Assembly: GCF_022539315.1 (NCBI RefSeq)
Contig: NC_066316.1
Coordinates: 52,639,994-52,703,993 of the forward strand
DNA from: Serinus canaria
Taxonomy: Eukaryota > Chordata > Aves > Passeriformes > Fringillidae
Direction: 5' to 3'
Length of the DNA stretch: 64,000 nucleotides
The notes under the pieces are model-generated. The model worked only from the letters and a program-made list of their open reading frames with translations, had not been told where the DNA came from and ran no database searches. The stretch's first letter is position 1. The number at the start of each line of letters is the position of its first letter. This document shows positions 11,752-29,707 of the stretch, piece by piece. The translations under genes and the position numbers were made by a program.

Positions 11752-14700
11752 CTTGAAAAGAAAAATAACTTTGTCTGTCTTCACACAGATCATTTAAGTA
11801 TCTCTGCTACACAGGGAATATGAAGAATTATCAAGGTCACAGCAGTCTTGACTTTTTCATATGTCCTTTAACTCCCTTTTCTTTTCTTTTTTCCACTGAA
11901 AGCAGCTCCAAAAAAGATGAGATCTTGCAGCAATGTTCCAGATACAGCTTGAACTGGCACCAGATGGAAGGACAATTTGTCAAGAGATGGTGTAAAGGAG
12001 TGGCAGAAATGGTTTGGGTTTCTTTATTTGCTTTTCAGAATTTGGGGTTTCTGGGCCTAAGGAAAAAAACCCCAAACATTATCTCTTCTCACCTCTTCAA
12101 GACACTTCAAATAATGTGAAGGACACATTTATTACACTCAAACCTTTCATGCAGTAATTCAGACACAGGAGAAATTTTAAGACAGTCCTGTTCTTCTGAG
12201 AAGCTCACCATATTGTCCATAGCACCCAGGCACATACCTTCACATTTTTTGTACAGTAAACATAAAACAACCAATAAAAAAGCTTAAGTTAGTTTTGAAT
12301 ACAGGCCTACAGGCCCCATGACTGGCATACTGCTTGAGACAAAATTTTTGAGCGAAAATGTCCCTTTATAATCTCATTTTGTTGAAAAGATATCACAAGA
12401 CTAAGAGTAAAAAAGAAAAGACCTCTAAGTCACTTCCATCAATTACCTGTGTCTGTTAAGTCTAGATAAACAGTTTGATACCAAATAATGCTATTATCTT
12501 TGCTAATAGATAAGAGACACTAAAAAGATATATACTACTTCCAGCTCAGTGCACTAATGATTTTGGTCCCAAACTGATAAAGTTAACATATAAATATATG
12601 CAAGCATTAAGTCGAAAACAGAATCACAACTGTAGTTTGTGTATATTCTGTGACCTTCACTTTTGCAAAACTCCACTGAAATATAAAATAAATGTATCAT
12701 ACTTTGCAGCAAAGTTGAGAAAGAACATGATTATTCAACCTAAACCAGCTTACCCATCACATTAATTTTTGATATTACAGTCTAACATTTAGTGCATATT
12801 ACTAGAAATGTAAAGCAAGTTCACTTATGGTACACCAGTATTAAAGATGTGTATATAAAAACTGGTTTAAGTGTTTCAGACTTAATCTGAAGTGGATACA
12901 CAAGGTCAGGCTCTAGGCAGGTGTAGACACTGGGATAGAAGGGCAAAGCTTTCCCAAAGCAGTTACTGACGCTTTACTGATGGACCTCAGCTGAGGATCT
13001 GACCAACTATCTGCATTACTGGATCATTGTTTTAAATTTAAAACTTAGTATTGGAAAATAAACAGCTAAACTACCAAAAGAACCCACTAAAACTTCAGAT
13101 ATATAGTGAGAATGCATTTCTGTCAGTGCAGGAAATTACTTTACATGCAGTTTGCCCCAATTAAGTTACTTAATTTTCTACCAGAAAAAGCAGAGGGTGA
13201 TAAAATGTATACATAAACAGGTTGCATTCCATTTGTCTATGGGGATTTTTTCATGAAATCTTTCAACAGACACCAAAAGGACAAAGCATTTCACAGAAGT
13301 TTGTGTTCAAGAAAAAAAAAAGATTGGTTTCCTGTGGAAACAAAAGAGACAGAGATAGGCATAATCATGTTTTATTTCCTTACCAACTGCAATTTCACAG
13401 GAAATTACTCATTTGAAACATAAAAAGCCTGAGCAATTTTTTTTTTTTCCACACAATATAGGTCATTTTCAAAGGCCCCTGCATCCTTCACTTGCTTTCA
13501 TCTTTTACCTTATGAATACCTCCTGGGATTGAGGAGCATGTTTAAAACCATCAACTCAGTTTAAGTCACCATAATCTAAAGAGGAGTCAGTAAAACTCTG
13601 GTGTCTCTGCCCTACACAGGACACCAAAATATCCATTTCAGGGTAAGCTACATTTGCCATAAACTTGTAAGATTTTGGGTGTATCCAGAACACCACCAGA
13701 AAATCCCAGTAAAGCAGCAATTGACTGCATGACAGACAATACTAAGTGGATCCAATAAAACTGCTCTGGTGATCTTATAGAAAATATATTAATGTCTTAT
13801 AGAGCTATTAATAATGTGCCACAGTAAAACAGTTACAAAGAGCAATACCTGCAGTTAAGCAAGCACAGAAAGAGTTGCTCTCTGATATCTCCTTCAAATT
13901 CTTCAAAAAAATCAAGCTGAATTATGAGGTAGCTTTAGGAATAAATATAGTATTATAAAACTATTACAACCCCCAAAATAAGAGATAGTTCTTGGCCCCA
14001 CAACTAACTTGAACTTGTAATTATTTCACTGAGGTGTTCAAATTCGACTGAAAAGTTCTCTACCATTGTGAAATAAGAACGTTTCTCTTACCCCAAAGCT
14101 GGCTGCACTAGAGTAGTTTTTTGGCAGCAATAAAGAAGTGTTTTCAGTAAAGACCCTCTTTGACAGGAAAAACCTCATAAACCTTCAGAAATGCCCTCCT
14201 TTCATGTTCACCCATCGAACCCAGCTAGCTACCTGCTTTACACAGTCAGCTAACCTCAAAGCTGAGCATCTTCTACATAAAACCAAAAGTAGCAGCAACC
14301 TCTTTAGTAAATACCACAGCACTTCTTCCTTTTCAGCTCAATGTTCACAAAAAGATTCTGTTCAAGTATTTCTTAAATTATTTATTTATCAATATTTATT
14401 ATTACATTTTGTATTTAAATTAATGCAGGGTCAGGCACCTTGCAGATGGATCAGTAACTTGCTGAAAATACCATAAGAAATCACAAAGCCATTGTAAGGG
14501 AGAAGGGATGACAAATGTGCCTACACTTTTTGAGAGAAATTCATGCATGCACAGAGTAAAACATCAAAAAAACATGTTTTTTTCCTATCAGGATAAAATA
14601 GTATGTAGTTCTGTTACTGAAGATTAAGGAAAAACCTACCTTACACTAGATTAGGTTAGCAAAACCAGCTTCTTTCCTAAGCTTTTAAACTTAAAAATGA

Positions 14701-17484
14701 CTGGCTTAGCAAGCTTTTCTTCAAAGCAATTTTACAAGTTATGTATTGCTTGATCTCCTTTCCGATCCTTAAGCATTAGCAAAACAATGGCAATTAAATA
14801 ATTATAAATTAACATATCTTCTAAAGTCACAGTCTTCATTTACTTGAGATAATTGGATTACTTTACCTATTAACCCAGAAATGGTGGTGACACATCAGTA
14901 GTGAGGAAAAGATTAAGAAGGTTTAGAGTAAAACTAATCTCAAAAGCTACTGCAATTTGTTGCTATTTTCTATTCTGCTGACACCAATCACATAAATTCG
15001 TTCTTAGTTAAGAAAATTGCAAGTGTTATTTTGTACTACCTGGCTGCAACAGTTTAGCTTCCACATTCCTACACATGCATGTGAAAATTATTAAGTTCTT
15101 TGATAATGCTTTACCAAAATTAAGTCTGTAATATTAATAACATACCACCCCAGAATTCAGAGTAAAAATAAAACCAAATAACTAAACCCAACACAAACAA
15201 TTAAGTTGCAGGTGTGGTTTTTCCATTAAACCTTTTCCAATTTGAAAAAAAAAACATGCCAGCAAATAAAAATGGAAGCCCCTGTACTATGTCATACAGA
15301 ACAGAGTAAAATGATGTCCTTACCTCTTCAGCAGCCATCAAAGAGAGACACCAGGAAGTAAACTGCTTATAAAAGATGAGAAGCAGTCTTACTATTTAAT
15401 TATCTCTCCTTAAAGAAAACTGGGGGCTGTTCTCCACCCCCTTTCCTTCCTTTGTGCACTGAAACCACTGATGGATGTTCAGAGGAGCACCCCAAAACAG
15501 CTGAAAGCAAACACACTCAACAAAGAGTTCCAGTGTTACAACAGCTTTTGCCAGTGTTTGCAACAAGAAAAGATATTGGTTTTTCTAACATTGAAAGGAG
15601 ACTCAGCACAAGAGACTACAAGAGCTGACTGATACACCAAAATATGCTCAGTGTTCAAGCCACACACAGGAAGAGAAGTGGCTTTGAGTTATAAGTATCT
15701 CTTTTTCTGACACCGTAAATGTGAAAATGCTTCTAACCTCAATGCCTCCAGGACTTGCACAGAAAGCTTGGTTTGTATCATAAACAGTTCTTTCCTGGAA
15801 ACAAACCAGTTTTCTACTTAGGTCTATGAAATAAAGCAATTAGCATAGATAAAAATTCAAGAGAATTCAGTTTTTATGCATTTGCAAGAAGAAGAAAATT
15901 ATTTTACCTCACAACTGGAAATCTGATCTCAGGTAACAATTGAAAGTTAAAACATTATTGAGATTGGACAGCTTAAGTCAAGTCTATCACAGAATTAAGT
16001 GCGGGCAAAGAAGTTAAAAATTACAACCCAATTATTTCTAATTCTGGAGAAAAAAAAAAGAGGTTATTCTTACAGCTTAAGCTCCTTTCTTATTCCTGGC
16101 TCTACCAAACTGTGTGTATGACACAGAAGCCCTTCTTAACTGCTTCAGGTGTTTTAAGAGTCATGACTTCTAGTTAAAATGAAACAAAGCACAGCAATTC
16201 TACTCACATGGCAAAGTTGAAGAGCCTGCCTTTTTATAACCTCTTCAAGCTAAATAGGTTCAAACATTTCCACCTGTGTATGTCAAGTTTAATTACCTTC
16301 TTCTACTGCATCATGGAAGAGAAAGCAGCTGTTAGTGGGGCATAGAGCTATGCATGTATGCACCATATTTCGATAATTTGGGCTTTGATTTTAGGCAAAA
16401 CTTGAACTGAATGAGGTGACAAAAGTAACCTGAGGATTCTAACTACCCACAGTGACAGATTAATTGTATCCCAAATCCAGGCTGTGGAACATTAGCCCTA
16501 CTACCAACTTCCCCCAATATTTAATCAAAGCCTTAATTGCCACATATTTAACTCATTGTATTTTTGCCTCTCATTCCTGGACCTGGAAAACTGCTGCAGT
16601 ATTTTATACATGCTAAGAACATAACCAAATATACAGCCGTTTATGCTTTTGTTCAAACAAGCACCACTTGTTCACTCTTCCCATAGTCCTCACTTTTTGT
16701 CTCTGTTTTTTGGAAGCAGCAAGCTCAAGACTTGGAATGGGGCTGAGGATGTGCTCAGCACCTAGCTGCAGTCCCACTCTATCCCTCTGGAGCGAGCGGA
16801 GCTGGTGCTGCCCACAGGGGGACCACAGAGCCCCAGAGTCAGGTGGCTGGTCAGGGTCTCCTTTTTCAGGAAAAACAGGAGGCAGAGCCTGACAAAGGAC
16901 TGGAGACAGAACCAAAACTGCTCAGTCAGAACACTCAGGAGCTGTAACTTCCTCAACCTTCTTGAAATGCAATGCCTAAAACTGGATATGGTATTCCTTG
17001 TGCAGCCTCACTGCAGAGAGGGCAAACTGCTTCCAGGCTCTGTGTCCACTTTTTAAGTTTTTTTCCCATTTTTTTAAAAACAGCACCATATGAGAAACTG
17101 AGATAGATTGTACCTAAACACCTCCCTACTCCACATGTCTATGGAACAGCTACTGAGTGAGCTGGTGCTGTGCTTGTAGAGCTGGTTATTCCTGCCTCCA
17201 TACAGCCCTTTGCACTTGTCCCCAGTATGTTATTTCTTCCTCCATGCAGACTCTTTCTGCAGTTCATCCAGGCCCCTCTGAGCCTGACCAGCATCTCCCA
17301 CCGCCTGGAGCAGCTCTTAGGGGCTGGGAGCATCAGTGATCTGGACAACCTCTAAACACCACACACACACAACATCCAGGAACTGTGACAAGGGTGCCCT
17401 TTAATCTCATTCTCCTGGTTCTTCCTGTGTCTGCTAAAAATCATATGATCTGCTCAGCACTCTAACAATTCAGATATTCTTCTC
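11752..17484. other. Region between SYTL3 ATG exon and DYNLT1; presumed SYTL3 5' intron
   Basis: AT-rich sequence with no recognisable protein exon. If SYTL3 transcription starts further right, as its apparent 5' UTR splice acceptor implies, this is its first intron. The right part (about 16,930-17,350) contains degraded CR1 sequence. Confidence 0.5.
16930..17350 (-). mobile_element. Degraded CR1 LINE fragments, antisense
   Basis: The plus strand reads as the reverse complement of CR1: the stretch near 16970-17030 (AAAACTGGATATGGTATTCC, then a CTCACTGCAGAGAGG block) matches the usual CR1 'single-substance/secondary bias' type region, and 17200-17350 has the CCTTTGCACTTGTCC and CCAGCATCTCCCACC type blocks seen in older bird CR1 copies. 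No intact reading frame remains. Assignment rests on pattern recognition, not alignment. Confidence 0.5.
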
Positions 17485-17585
17485 TGGTGGGCTGACCCTG
17501 TCTGGATGTCAGATGTCCACCAAAGCTGCCCTGTCATTTCCCTCCGGCTGGGCGGGGAAATGGAATATAATGGAATATAATGAAA
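17485..17585 (+). mobile_element. Probable ERV LTR fragment (bird type)
   Basis: The stretch starting TGGTGGGCTGACCCTGTCTG, continuing with CACCAAAGCTGCCCTGTCA and a GGCTGGGCGGGGAAATGGAA block, resembles the start of a long terminal repeat that is common in bird genomes. Only about 100 bp are recognisable and no internal viral gene is present, so it is a broken solo-LTR remnant. It ends in a 10-bp duplication (TGGAATATAA twice). It lies just upstream of the DYNLT1 CpG island. Confidence 0.45.
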
Positions 17586-18048
17586 AGACATAGGGAGTTT
17601 TTCTACTTTTTAGTTTTTTCAGTTTGTGACCTAGGCCTTCTTTTTAAGCTGTTTCCAGAAACAAGAAGCAGATCCTCCTTCCCTCCTTGGGGTGCAGATG
17701 AGGGTCACTCAGGGAAGGACATCCCAGGGAAGGACCTCTTGGATGGCTTAACACGAATGCCAAGCTATCGGGAGGAAAAGCCCAGCCGTGACAAGCGGCC
17801 CCCCAGCCTTTCTCAGCCACAGGCTTCGGGACGTGTGACAGCACCACACCAGCGCGCCGAGCGCCATCTCCCGCCTGACTCCCGGCCGCTGTCGCTGTGG
17901 CAACGGCGCCATCTTGGCGGGCGCCGGGCCGAGCCCAGCCGCGCGGGCGCTGTCGCGCAGGCGCAGTGCGGGCGGCGGCCGGCGAGGGGCGCAGCGGCGC
18001 GGGGGCGGTGCCGGGGTCGGTGGCGGCGTGAGGGCCTCCGGCGGGAAG

Positions 18049-22757
<4,709 letters not shown>

Positions 22758-23100
22758 TTGCCTTGGTCATTCTTCTCTTTTCTATTCCAGCACTTGATTC
22801 CATCTCCACTCAAACTGTGAATACCTGAACTTGTTTTTAATGCATTTTTTAGTAACTTTTCTTCAAAGGTAGAAATTTGAAAACATGCTGTTACCTGTTT
22901 TATGTTTGTACCTAGTACCATACCAGTGTTTTCTATACTTTTTTATCACTTAAAAACTTCTCTTCAAGGTGCTAATACTGAAATCTGCTGCAGTGTAAAC
23001 ACTTTCTCTAGATTTCTTTTCTTAGACCAATATAAATGAGACACTGACTTTCACACTTTGTACTTTTTGTTAGCATTAAATTATTGAAATTCATAACCAT
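22758..23100 (+). other. DYNLT1: DYNLT1 3' UTR with probable poly(A) signal
   Basis: Sequence after the TAA stop. An ATTAAA hexamer at 23075-23080 is the best poly(A) signal candidate, giving a 3' UTR of about 340 nt. I saw no AATAAA in the first 300 nt. The end point is an estimate. Confidence 0.5.
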
Positions 23101-25938
23101 TGGTGTGATTCATTTAAACTTAAATCTTTTGTTATTGGGGGGAGAGTTTCAGTTTTTTCAGTTCTCTTCAAGTTAAGTCAAGGTACATACCACAGTGCAA
23201 AGCACTTTCATAATTTTGCCAAATCACTACAAAGTTGCATTATGTTTATTAAAAAGTAACTTGGCATTTTTGGGACCTGTTTAATCTTTTTGTATGGTAT
23301 TTAGAGCATGGAACAGTAACTACTCTCAATGAACAAAGACAGGTAAGAAATTTTTCACATTCTGGAAGCGCTCAGCAAGCTATCCCTGGGTAATCATTCA
23401 CTTCTGCAGTCAGTTACATGTGTTATGTAGGTCTTGAACTTGCTACAGGCCTTGTTAATTTTGCTAATAGTGAGGGTGATGAGTTCTGGTAGCTGATGAA
23501 ATGTGATCCTTTCTGAAAGGGGAAAAACCTGCCTTGAGGCAATGTGACTAAATAACATTGAGTAAGTCTCCTGCCTTCTAAAGTTGCAGAAGAATAACAA
23601 GTAAATAAGTTTTCAGCATAGTCTTGGAAATGGGAGCATACTATGAACTTCAGAAAACCTCTATCAACAGCTGTGCTGCTTCTGCAAGCAGTGGCTCACT
23701 GCTAATGAAGCTGGAAGAGTTACAGAGCCATGTGGGAGATCATCCCTGGGCTGGAGTCAGTTTGAGCAATCTGTGATTTGCTTCTTTGTAGGAAGCCCTG
23801 TCTAATGTGTTCAGAATCTGGCTCTCAGCTAGAGCTGTTTAAGAGAGAGATGATTGCTAATACAACAGTATGATTCCACAATCTGGAGAGATGTAATACT
23901 ACAGATTCAAATGGCAGGAGAGGACTTGTTTGCCATGGTGTTATGTGCTCTATGCTAACTCTGCTCAGTATAGTCAGACTGTGGAAAGCCCTGTGCTAGG
24001 CAAGGTTTTGACCAATCCATATCTGCTGTGAAGAGCAGATATGGATTGGTCATATCAGAAGAGCAAAACAGGTGTATGTATCAGCAGCTTTGGGCTTGGT
24101 GCATTTGAGACTTCTAATAGAGCTGTAAGGCTTCCATATTTCTGCTGACATTTCATTCTGCTGACAGCTATGTAAATGCATCTCCTTCATGACAAGCCAC
24201 TTCATTCTTTTCACATATGTCCTAGTAAGTGCTACAGGCTATACACAGTGTGTACATGCCTTATCCTGAGAAGCACATCACTTACATTGCTGTAAGAGAG
24301 CTTTAGTACAGATCCAGTCTTCAGTCAGAAATGATACAACACCTGTAAAAAGAAAATATAAAAAGCAGATTGAATAACGTGCCTAAAACAGTCATCAGGG
24401 TCAGAGAGAAACTTGTCATGAAAAGAATAAATATTTTTCTCTCTTGAGTTGCTAAGGAAGTTTTTCATCTGGATGCTTAGATACTTTTTCTTCTTTCCAG
24501 CATGCCAGAATGATGCTGGCAGTGTAATACCTACTGAACTATTTCTCTACACTTAAAAGAAATAGTTTTGTACACTTTGAGTCTTTATTTGCTTCTTGGT
24601 CAAGCCATCTGTTGGCCTTTGTTCATGTTAATAATAGCAAATCCCTTGATCTTTTGGTGTTTTTTGGTTCATGCATATGCTGAGCTGCAAAAAAAACCCC
24701 AACAAATGTTTGAGATGCTTGTCAGTGTAAAGGCTGCATGGGAGGAGAAACCCCTGTTGCATTAAAACAGGAGTTGCATTACAGAAAGGCAGATAGTTTT
24801 ATAGATGGTTTTAAATGTGAGCAATAACCAGTACTTCCAATGTAAGTTCTAGGACTACAGAAAGGCGTTTAGAGGCTGTGGATTTTTGGGTTTTGGTTTC
24901 CCACTCCCATGATTCAAACAGTGCTCTTCTTTAAAATTGCATAGCAATTACTGTTTTAGTGTTCTACAGTAACTGATTTTTAAATTTTCATTATCTTAGT
25001 TTTAAGCACTTTTTCCAGCCAAAGTAAAGCATTTGGGTGATGAGCTGGCAGAGTGCTGGCTCTAGGTAATTAATTTGCCTTAAAAAAATAAACCCAAACT
25101 GTAGATGGAGCATTCAAGGTAATTATACAGTCTGTCTCTGCTGTCTCTTGCTCATTGCTGTGGCTCTTCATATGATTACAGCTACAGAAATGGGGGGCAT
25201 GGCAGCACCAGTCTGCAGGGGAGGAGGAGGAGGAACGGGGAGGCCTTTTACTGCCACAGAGGAGTCTGACCTGCATTAACTAAAACCTAAGGAAATGGCT
25301 CCAGGATTAACTGCTGCTGCTAAAAGAGCACCACCCTATCTGATACTACAGCCAGGAGTAGACTGCATATCCATATGTACAGGGAAGTTTGTGGCCATTT
25401 AGTACAGCACAGATATCAGTCTCCCCTAGAGTTGATAAAAGAACTGGCATCACCCCAAACAGCACGTGATGTGCTGATCACTTTTGCAGTCTACCAGCAA
25501 GAGTTGTAAGAAGTTGATGAATGACATCAGCATCTTCACTCTCTGTAAACCTGTTTTTTATTACTGGTATTAACATTCACCAGGAGAATTCTCACTGCCA
25601 CCATTGCCATAGCAGACTTTACAAAGCTACTGAGAAGCCATTTGAAAATGCTAGATCCCTTATGTAAACTTGGTGGCGTATTTAAAAATCTTAGCAGCTG
25701 GTCCTTCCATCTTCAAGTCTGGGCAAGGTAATAAACCCCCCCACCCCAAAAAGAATACAAAACATCCACGATGACACAGCTTCTTGGATCCCATCCTTAA
25801 GCAATTAACCAAGCTTAAATATGCATAAAAATGTATGTAAACTGAAAATATGTGTAAGTCATGACAACAGTTTATGAGAAGGAAACTAAAATTCAGTAGA
25901 AGGAAAATAAACCTAGGATACAATATAAAGATATAAAA
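23101..25938. other. Intergenic space between convergent DYNLT1 and TMEM181
   Basis: About 2.8 kb with no convincing exon. It contains the perfect palindrome at 24009-24052. The two flanking genes end toward each other here. Confidence 0.6.
24009..24052. repeat. Perfect 19-bp inverted repeat with 6-nt loop
   Basis: The arm TGACCAATCCATATCTGCT (24009-24027) is followed by the loop GTGAAG and then its exact reverse complement (24034-24052). Pairing stops at both outer ends. A stem of this length without mismatch is unusual in neutral DNA; it may be a recent templated inversion or a structured RNA element. Confidence 0.9.
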
Positions 25939-25939
25939 C

Positions 25940-28900
25940 TTTATTATGAACATATTTAACAATGATTATGCACATAAAGTCTTCCAAGAAACTTCCTTGA
26001 AGTAAAATATTCAGTTTTCCTTCATATTCCACATTAGCATGAAGTTTTACAACAGAAATGGATAATTTGCTGTTATTAGCACAACTTACAGATACACAGA
26101 ATATTTAACATGTCCTCATGCACACTTTCTCAAAGCAGCATTTAATTACAGCTTCTCATTAAACAGAGCATTTATCTTACACATTTTTATACCATTTTGG
26201 TATACATTTTTTCCATATTTTCATTTTACATATTTACAAACTCCTAAAAAATGTTTTACAGTAATGCAAAAGTTATTACTGGCTTAAGCAAAAGGAAATG
26301 CATGGGGAAATTAGGTGACTATGGATGAAATGTTTGGCTCAGAGAAAGACTACCAATCGAAGTCTTTCCTAACTGGAACTGTTCTCCCCAATATTGGTAC
26401 CACAGATCCAATGCACAAGCTGTTTCTCACTGGTGTTAAGCCTTAGGCTACCTCTCTGCCAGTCCTAGGAAAGTTTCCACCAATTTCAACACCAACTGTA
26501 TTTGTAAAGCAAATATACAGAAAGTAGTTGGTATGACTGGCTTGCACTCAGTTATTGATTTCTTAGAAGTCCATTGTAATCACTGTGTACGTGGAAGTCT
26601 TGCAGTTATTAATGGCTGGTGTCTCCTTTAGAGCCAGGATTGCTGTGTGCTGTGGGGCCTTCCTGTGTACATTTCTTGTTTTGTACAGTTGCAGTAGTGA
26701 TGCAAGGAACTACTTTAGCAGTAACAAAAGAAAGCCAGGCTAGCTTCTTAACAAGATTTCTTCTGTTTGACCTTTAGACTTCAATACTTTACTCAGAGGT
26801 GAATTTATGCCACCTACTCCCAAGCTGTTAACAACCCATATTGGAATATTCTTCAAATACTGTCTCTGCTCTCCAATCATGGAAATAAGAGAAGTCTTGC
26901 TAGCAAAACTAGTTCCTCATCTGCTTCACTGCTTCTGGCATCTTACTGTGTATTGAATTTGATGCAACAGTGATTCAACCATAGCTACCATAACACTGTA
27001 GCACTTCCAAAACAGAAAGCTATTTTGCATGGCAAACATTGCTTAAATATAATCTCTAATAATGACCACAGAAATTATTTTCTCACTATTTTCATAGTGA
27101 GATACTTCAAGTACACATTTCCCATTCTTAGCTTTTCTATTTCCACTTTGAATGCAGTAATGTAGTGAAGTTTATTCAAACAAAAACAGCAAGAGAAATG
27201 GGTTGAAAACAGCTTAGAAAAAATAATCTCCAAGTTAGATTAAAATATGTTTTTAGTTCATGAAATCTCAAGCCATGACACTATTTGAGAGTTAACTGTA
27301 ACAACCAGTTCAGACTGTGATAAGAAACACTGGTGTACTTTGCACATTGGTCAAATTGTATCTTTCATAACAATTTAGGAGAGAATTAAACAATATCAGA
27401 GGAAAAATATCTGACTGTGTAAGAATCATGTAAATATCAGTTTTTGAAAACCTACTTCCTGTACCCACTGTTACTCAATGGAACCTGAAAGGATTTGGCT
27501 TATTTGGTAAACAATGCCAAATTGGTTGCCAAGTCTGATTCTGCACATTCAAATAGGGAGAGTTATCTCAGAATAGTAAAAATGAGAATGGACTCTACAA
27601 GGATACAGAGCATCTCCCATACCCTTTCAAAATAGTCTAAAAAGAAGTGCTGAAAGTACATTTTACTTTCTGGAAAGAAAACCAGCACTAACTTGAATTA
27701 TTTCTTTAGTGTTTTCCTGTATGTTCTTCTAAAGTAATACCGACTAAGAAGTTAAAGGAAAAAACCTGCTCTTCCTCCCCAGCAATTTCCTTGCTTTAGC
27801 CATACAACAGTGCTTTGGCTTCTAACAAAGAAATGATCCCTGGCACAAAAAGGTTTTAATTTCAGGTACTCTCCAAAAATTTCACAGCTCAATATAATTT
27901 TAGAAAGTTTTCCCTCTCTCTCACACAATCACACACAATGTCTCATGACACATCTTTAGCAGAGCACTGATTGAATCTGAACTATTCTTTGACAGCAAGG
28001 GGGCAACCACATGAAGCTGGAGTTCCTTTGGTCCTCTCTAAGCGAGTTGCTGCCTTGTGCAGCCTCCCCTTCATGATCCTGAACAGCTACCAGAAGGTCA
28101 CTGCAATGGGCATGGTCTAGAGCAGTTGTTGCATTAAAGCAGAACAAATCTCCTTTTTCCCCACTATGACTCAGCAAGTCTAGCAGGACTTCATTGCACT
28201 ATTCTGCTTAAATTACTATAATGATGAACACAATTCCCTAGTGCAACCCAGCACCATTATGTAGTAGATTAACAGTGCTTTTGGGAATCTTCTAAAGCAG
28301 CAGGGCAGAGAAATTTTACAAGAGTAAATCTCTGTTGTAAGTACATGAAAAAAGGAGATACTTATAGACAGGTCAAGTATCTGAAAACAAAAGTAGTTAC
28401 AAACAAACATCTTAAATAAAGAACTGAACAATGGTGTAGGAGAAAACCAACTTCTAAATAGAGAAGCAGCAGCATTGTACAAGGAATACTTAATTCCCAT
28501 ATAACTTTGTTCCAGCACAGACTGGAATACAGATAATCACAACATGTGCTAGTAAAAGTTCCCATCAGACAGGTGGCGACTGGTATGACAAAGAAGCTGA
28601 ACTGTGCACAGAACATGCTCACAAGCTGACTCTCAGGCACGCTCAATACATGAGCAACCACAACTGTTCCTAGCATATAGAGTAACTATCTATTAATACA
28701 ACTTAAGGGAAAATTGATGTAGGAAAAAACCCTCTAAAAATGAAATGTTTGGAAATTTGAAAATGTAATTCCTTAGAAAACTTTCATACTCTATTCTCTG
28801 CAAGTAACAATCTCCTCCAGCATACAGGAGGACCAGTAAAAAGGCAGTACTGGCTTCCTTCTGAGCTTTGCTGTGGCTGAAATAATTCCATTTGGAAGAG

Positions 28901-29707
28901 CTGTTTAGAAAAAAAACAACACAGACACTTCTGCTGTGGCAGTAAAGCATGTCAGGAAACACATAATTATACAAATAATTTTGCAACACTGAGATTATTT
29001 TGGCTCACTACAACTTGCCTATTTGCCCGTATCTTGCACTTATAATCTGGTAAACTTACTGAAATGTATTTTAAAAATGGCCTTAAGTCTATATCACTTA
29101 TCTGAAGGAAAAATAGGAAGCTTGTGTCTTCTTGCACTGATTAAAAAAACCACTTAATTCACTGCCTCCAGCTGAAAAGGCTAAGGTAGAAAATTGAAAG
29201 GGAAATGAGGCACTTCATACCACGGTGGACAGTATACAAAACAGCTAATGCAAAATGCAACAGATGAATGGCAGTAGGCTGTACATCATCCTAAAGAGAA
29301 AAAACCAAAAACAGACAAACAAACAAACAAAAAACACAGCAACAAAAAACCCCAAAAACAAACAAACCAAAGCCAAGCAGCAAGGAAGCAATTTGAAACT
29401 CAGCATACAATCTGTGAGACTTTAAAACAGAAATAGATGAAGATTTTAGTCCACAGACATCTTGCTATTAGGTATTTTAAAAGACATGTAAAAATTTTGG
29501 TTTCTTCAGTTTTCACCACAACCATTTCCATCATTTGTTTTCTCAGTTTTATCCTTGTAAACAGAAACAGAAGCAGGATGTCCTTCCTGGGAATTGGTGT
29601 TCAGATGATAGCAGACTGTAGGAACTCAAAGAAGTTGTCCAACTAGGAAAACTTCAGAACTGGCTGAACTCCAGATGCACAAGTCTGTCTGCACTGAAAC
29701 CAGTCAA
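25940..29707 (-). other. TMEM181: Probable long TMEM181 3' UTR
   Basis: Minus-strand sequence after the TMEM181 stop codon at 29710-29708. AATAAA hexamers (TTTATT on plus) occur at 27171-27176 and 25940-25945, so the UTR could be about 2.5 or 3.8 kb. No coding exon was recognised in it. A CAAA-rich simple repeat lies near its start (29301-29372). Length is inferred from hexamers only. Confidence 0.4.
29301..29372 (+). repeat. (CAAA)n-like low-complexity repeat
   Basis: Repeated ACAAAC units, with the clearest run at 29314-29332, followed by A-rich sequence with C interruptions. On the TMEM181 sense strand it reads as GTTT-type repeats in the putative 3' UTR. Confidence 0.8.
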
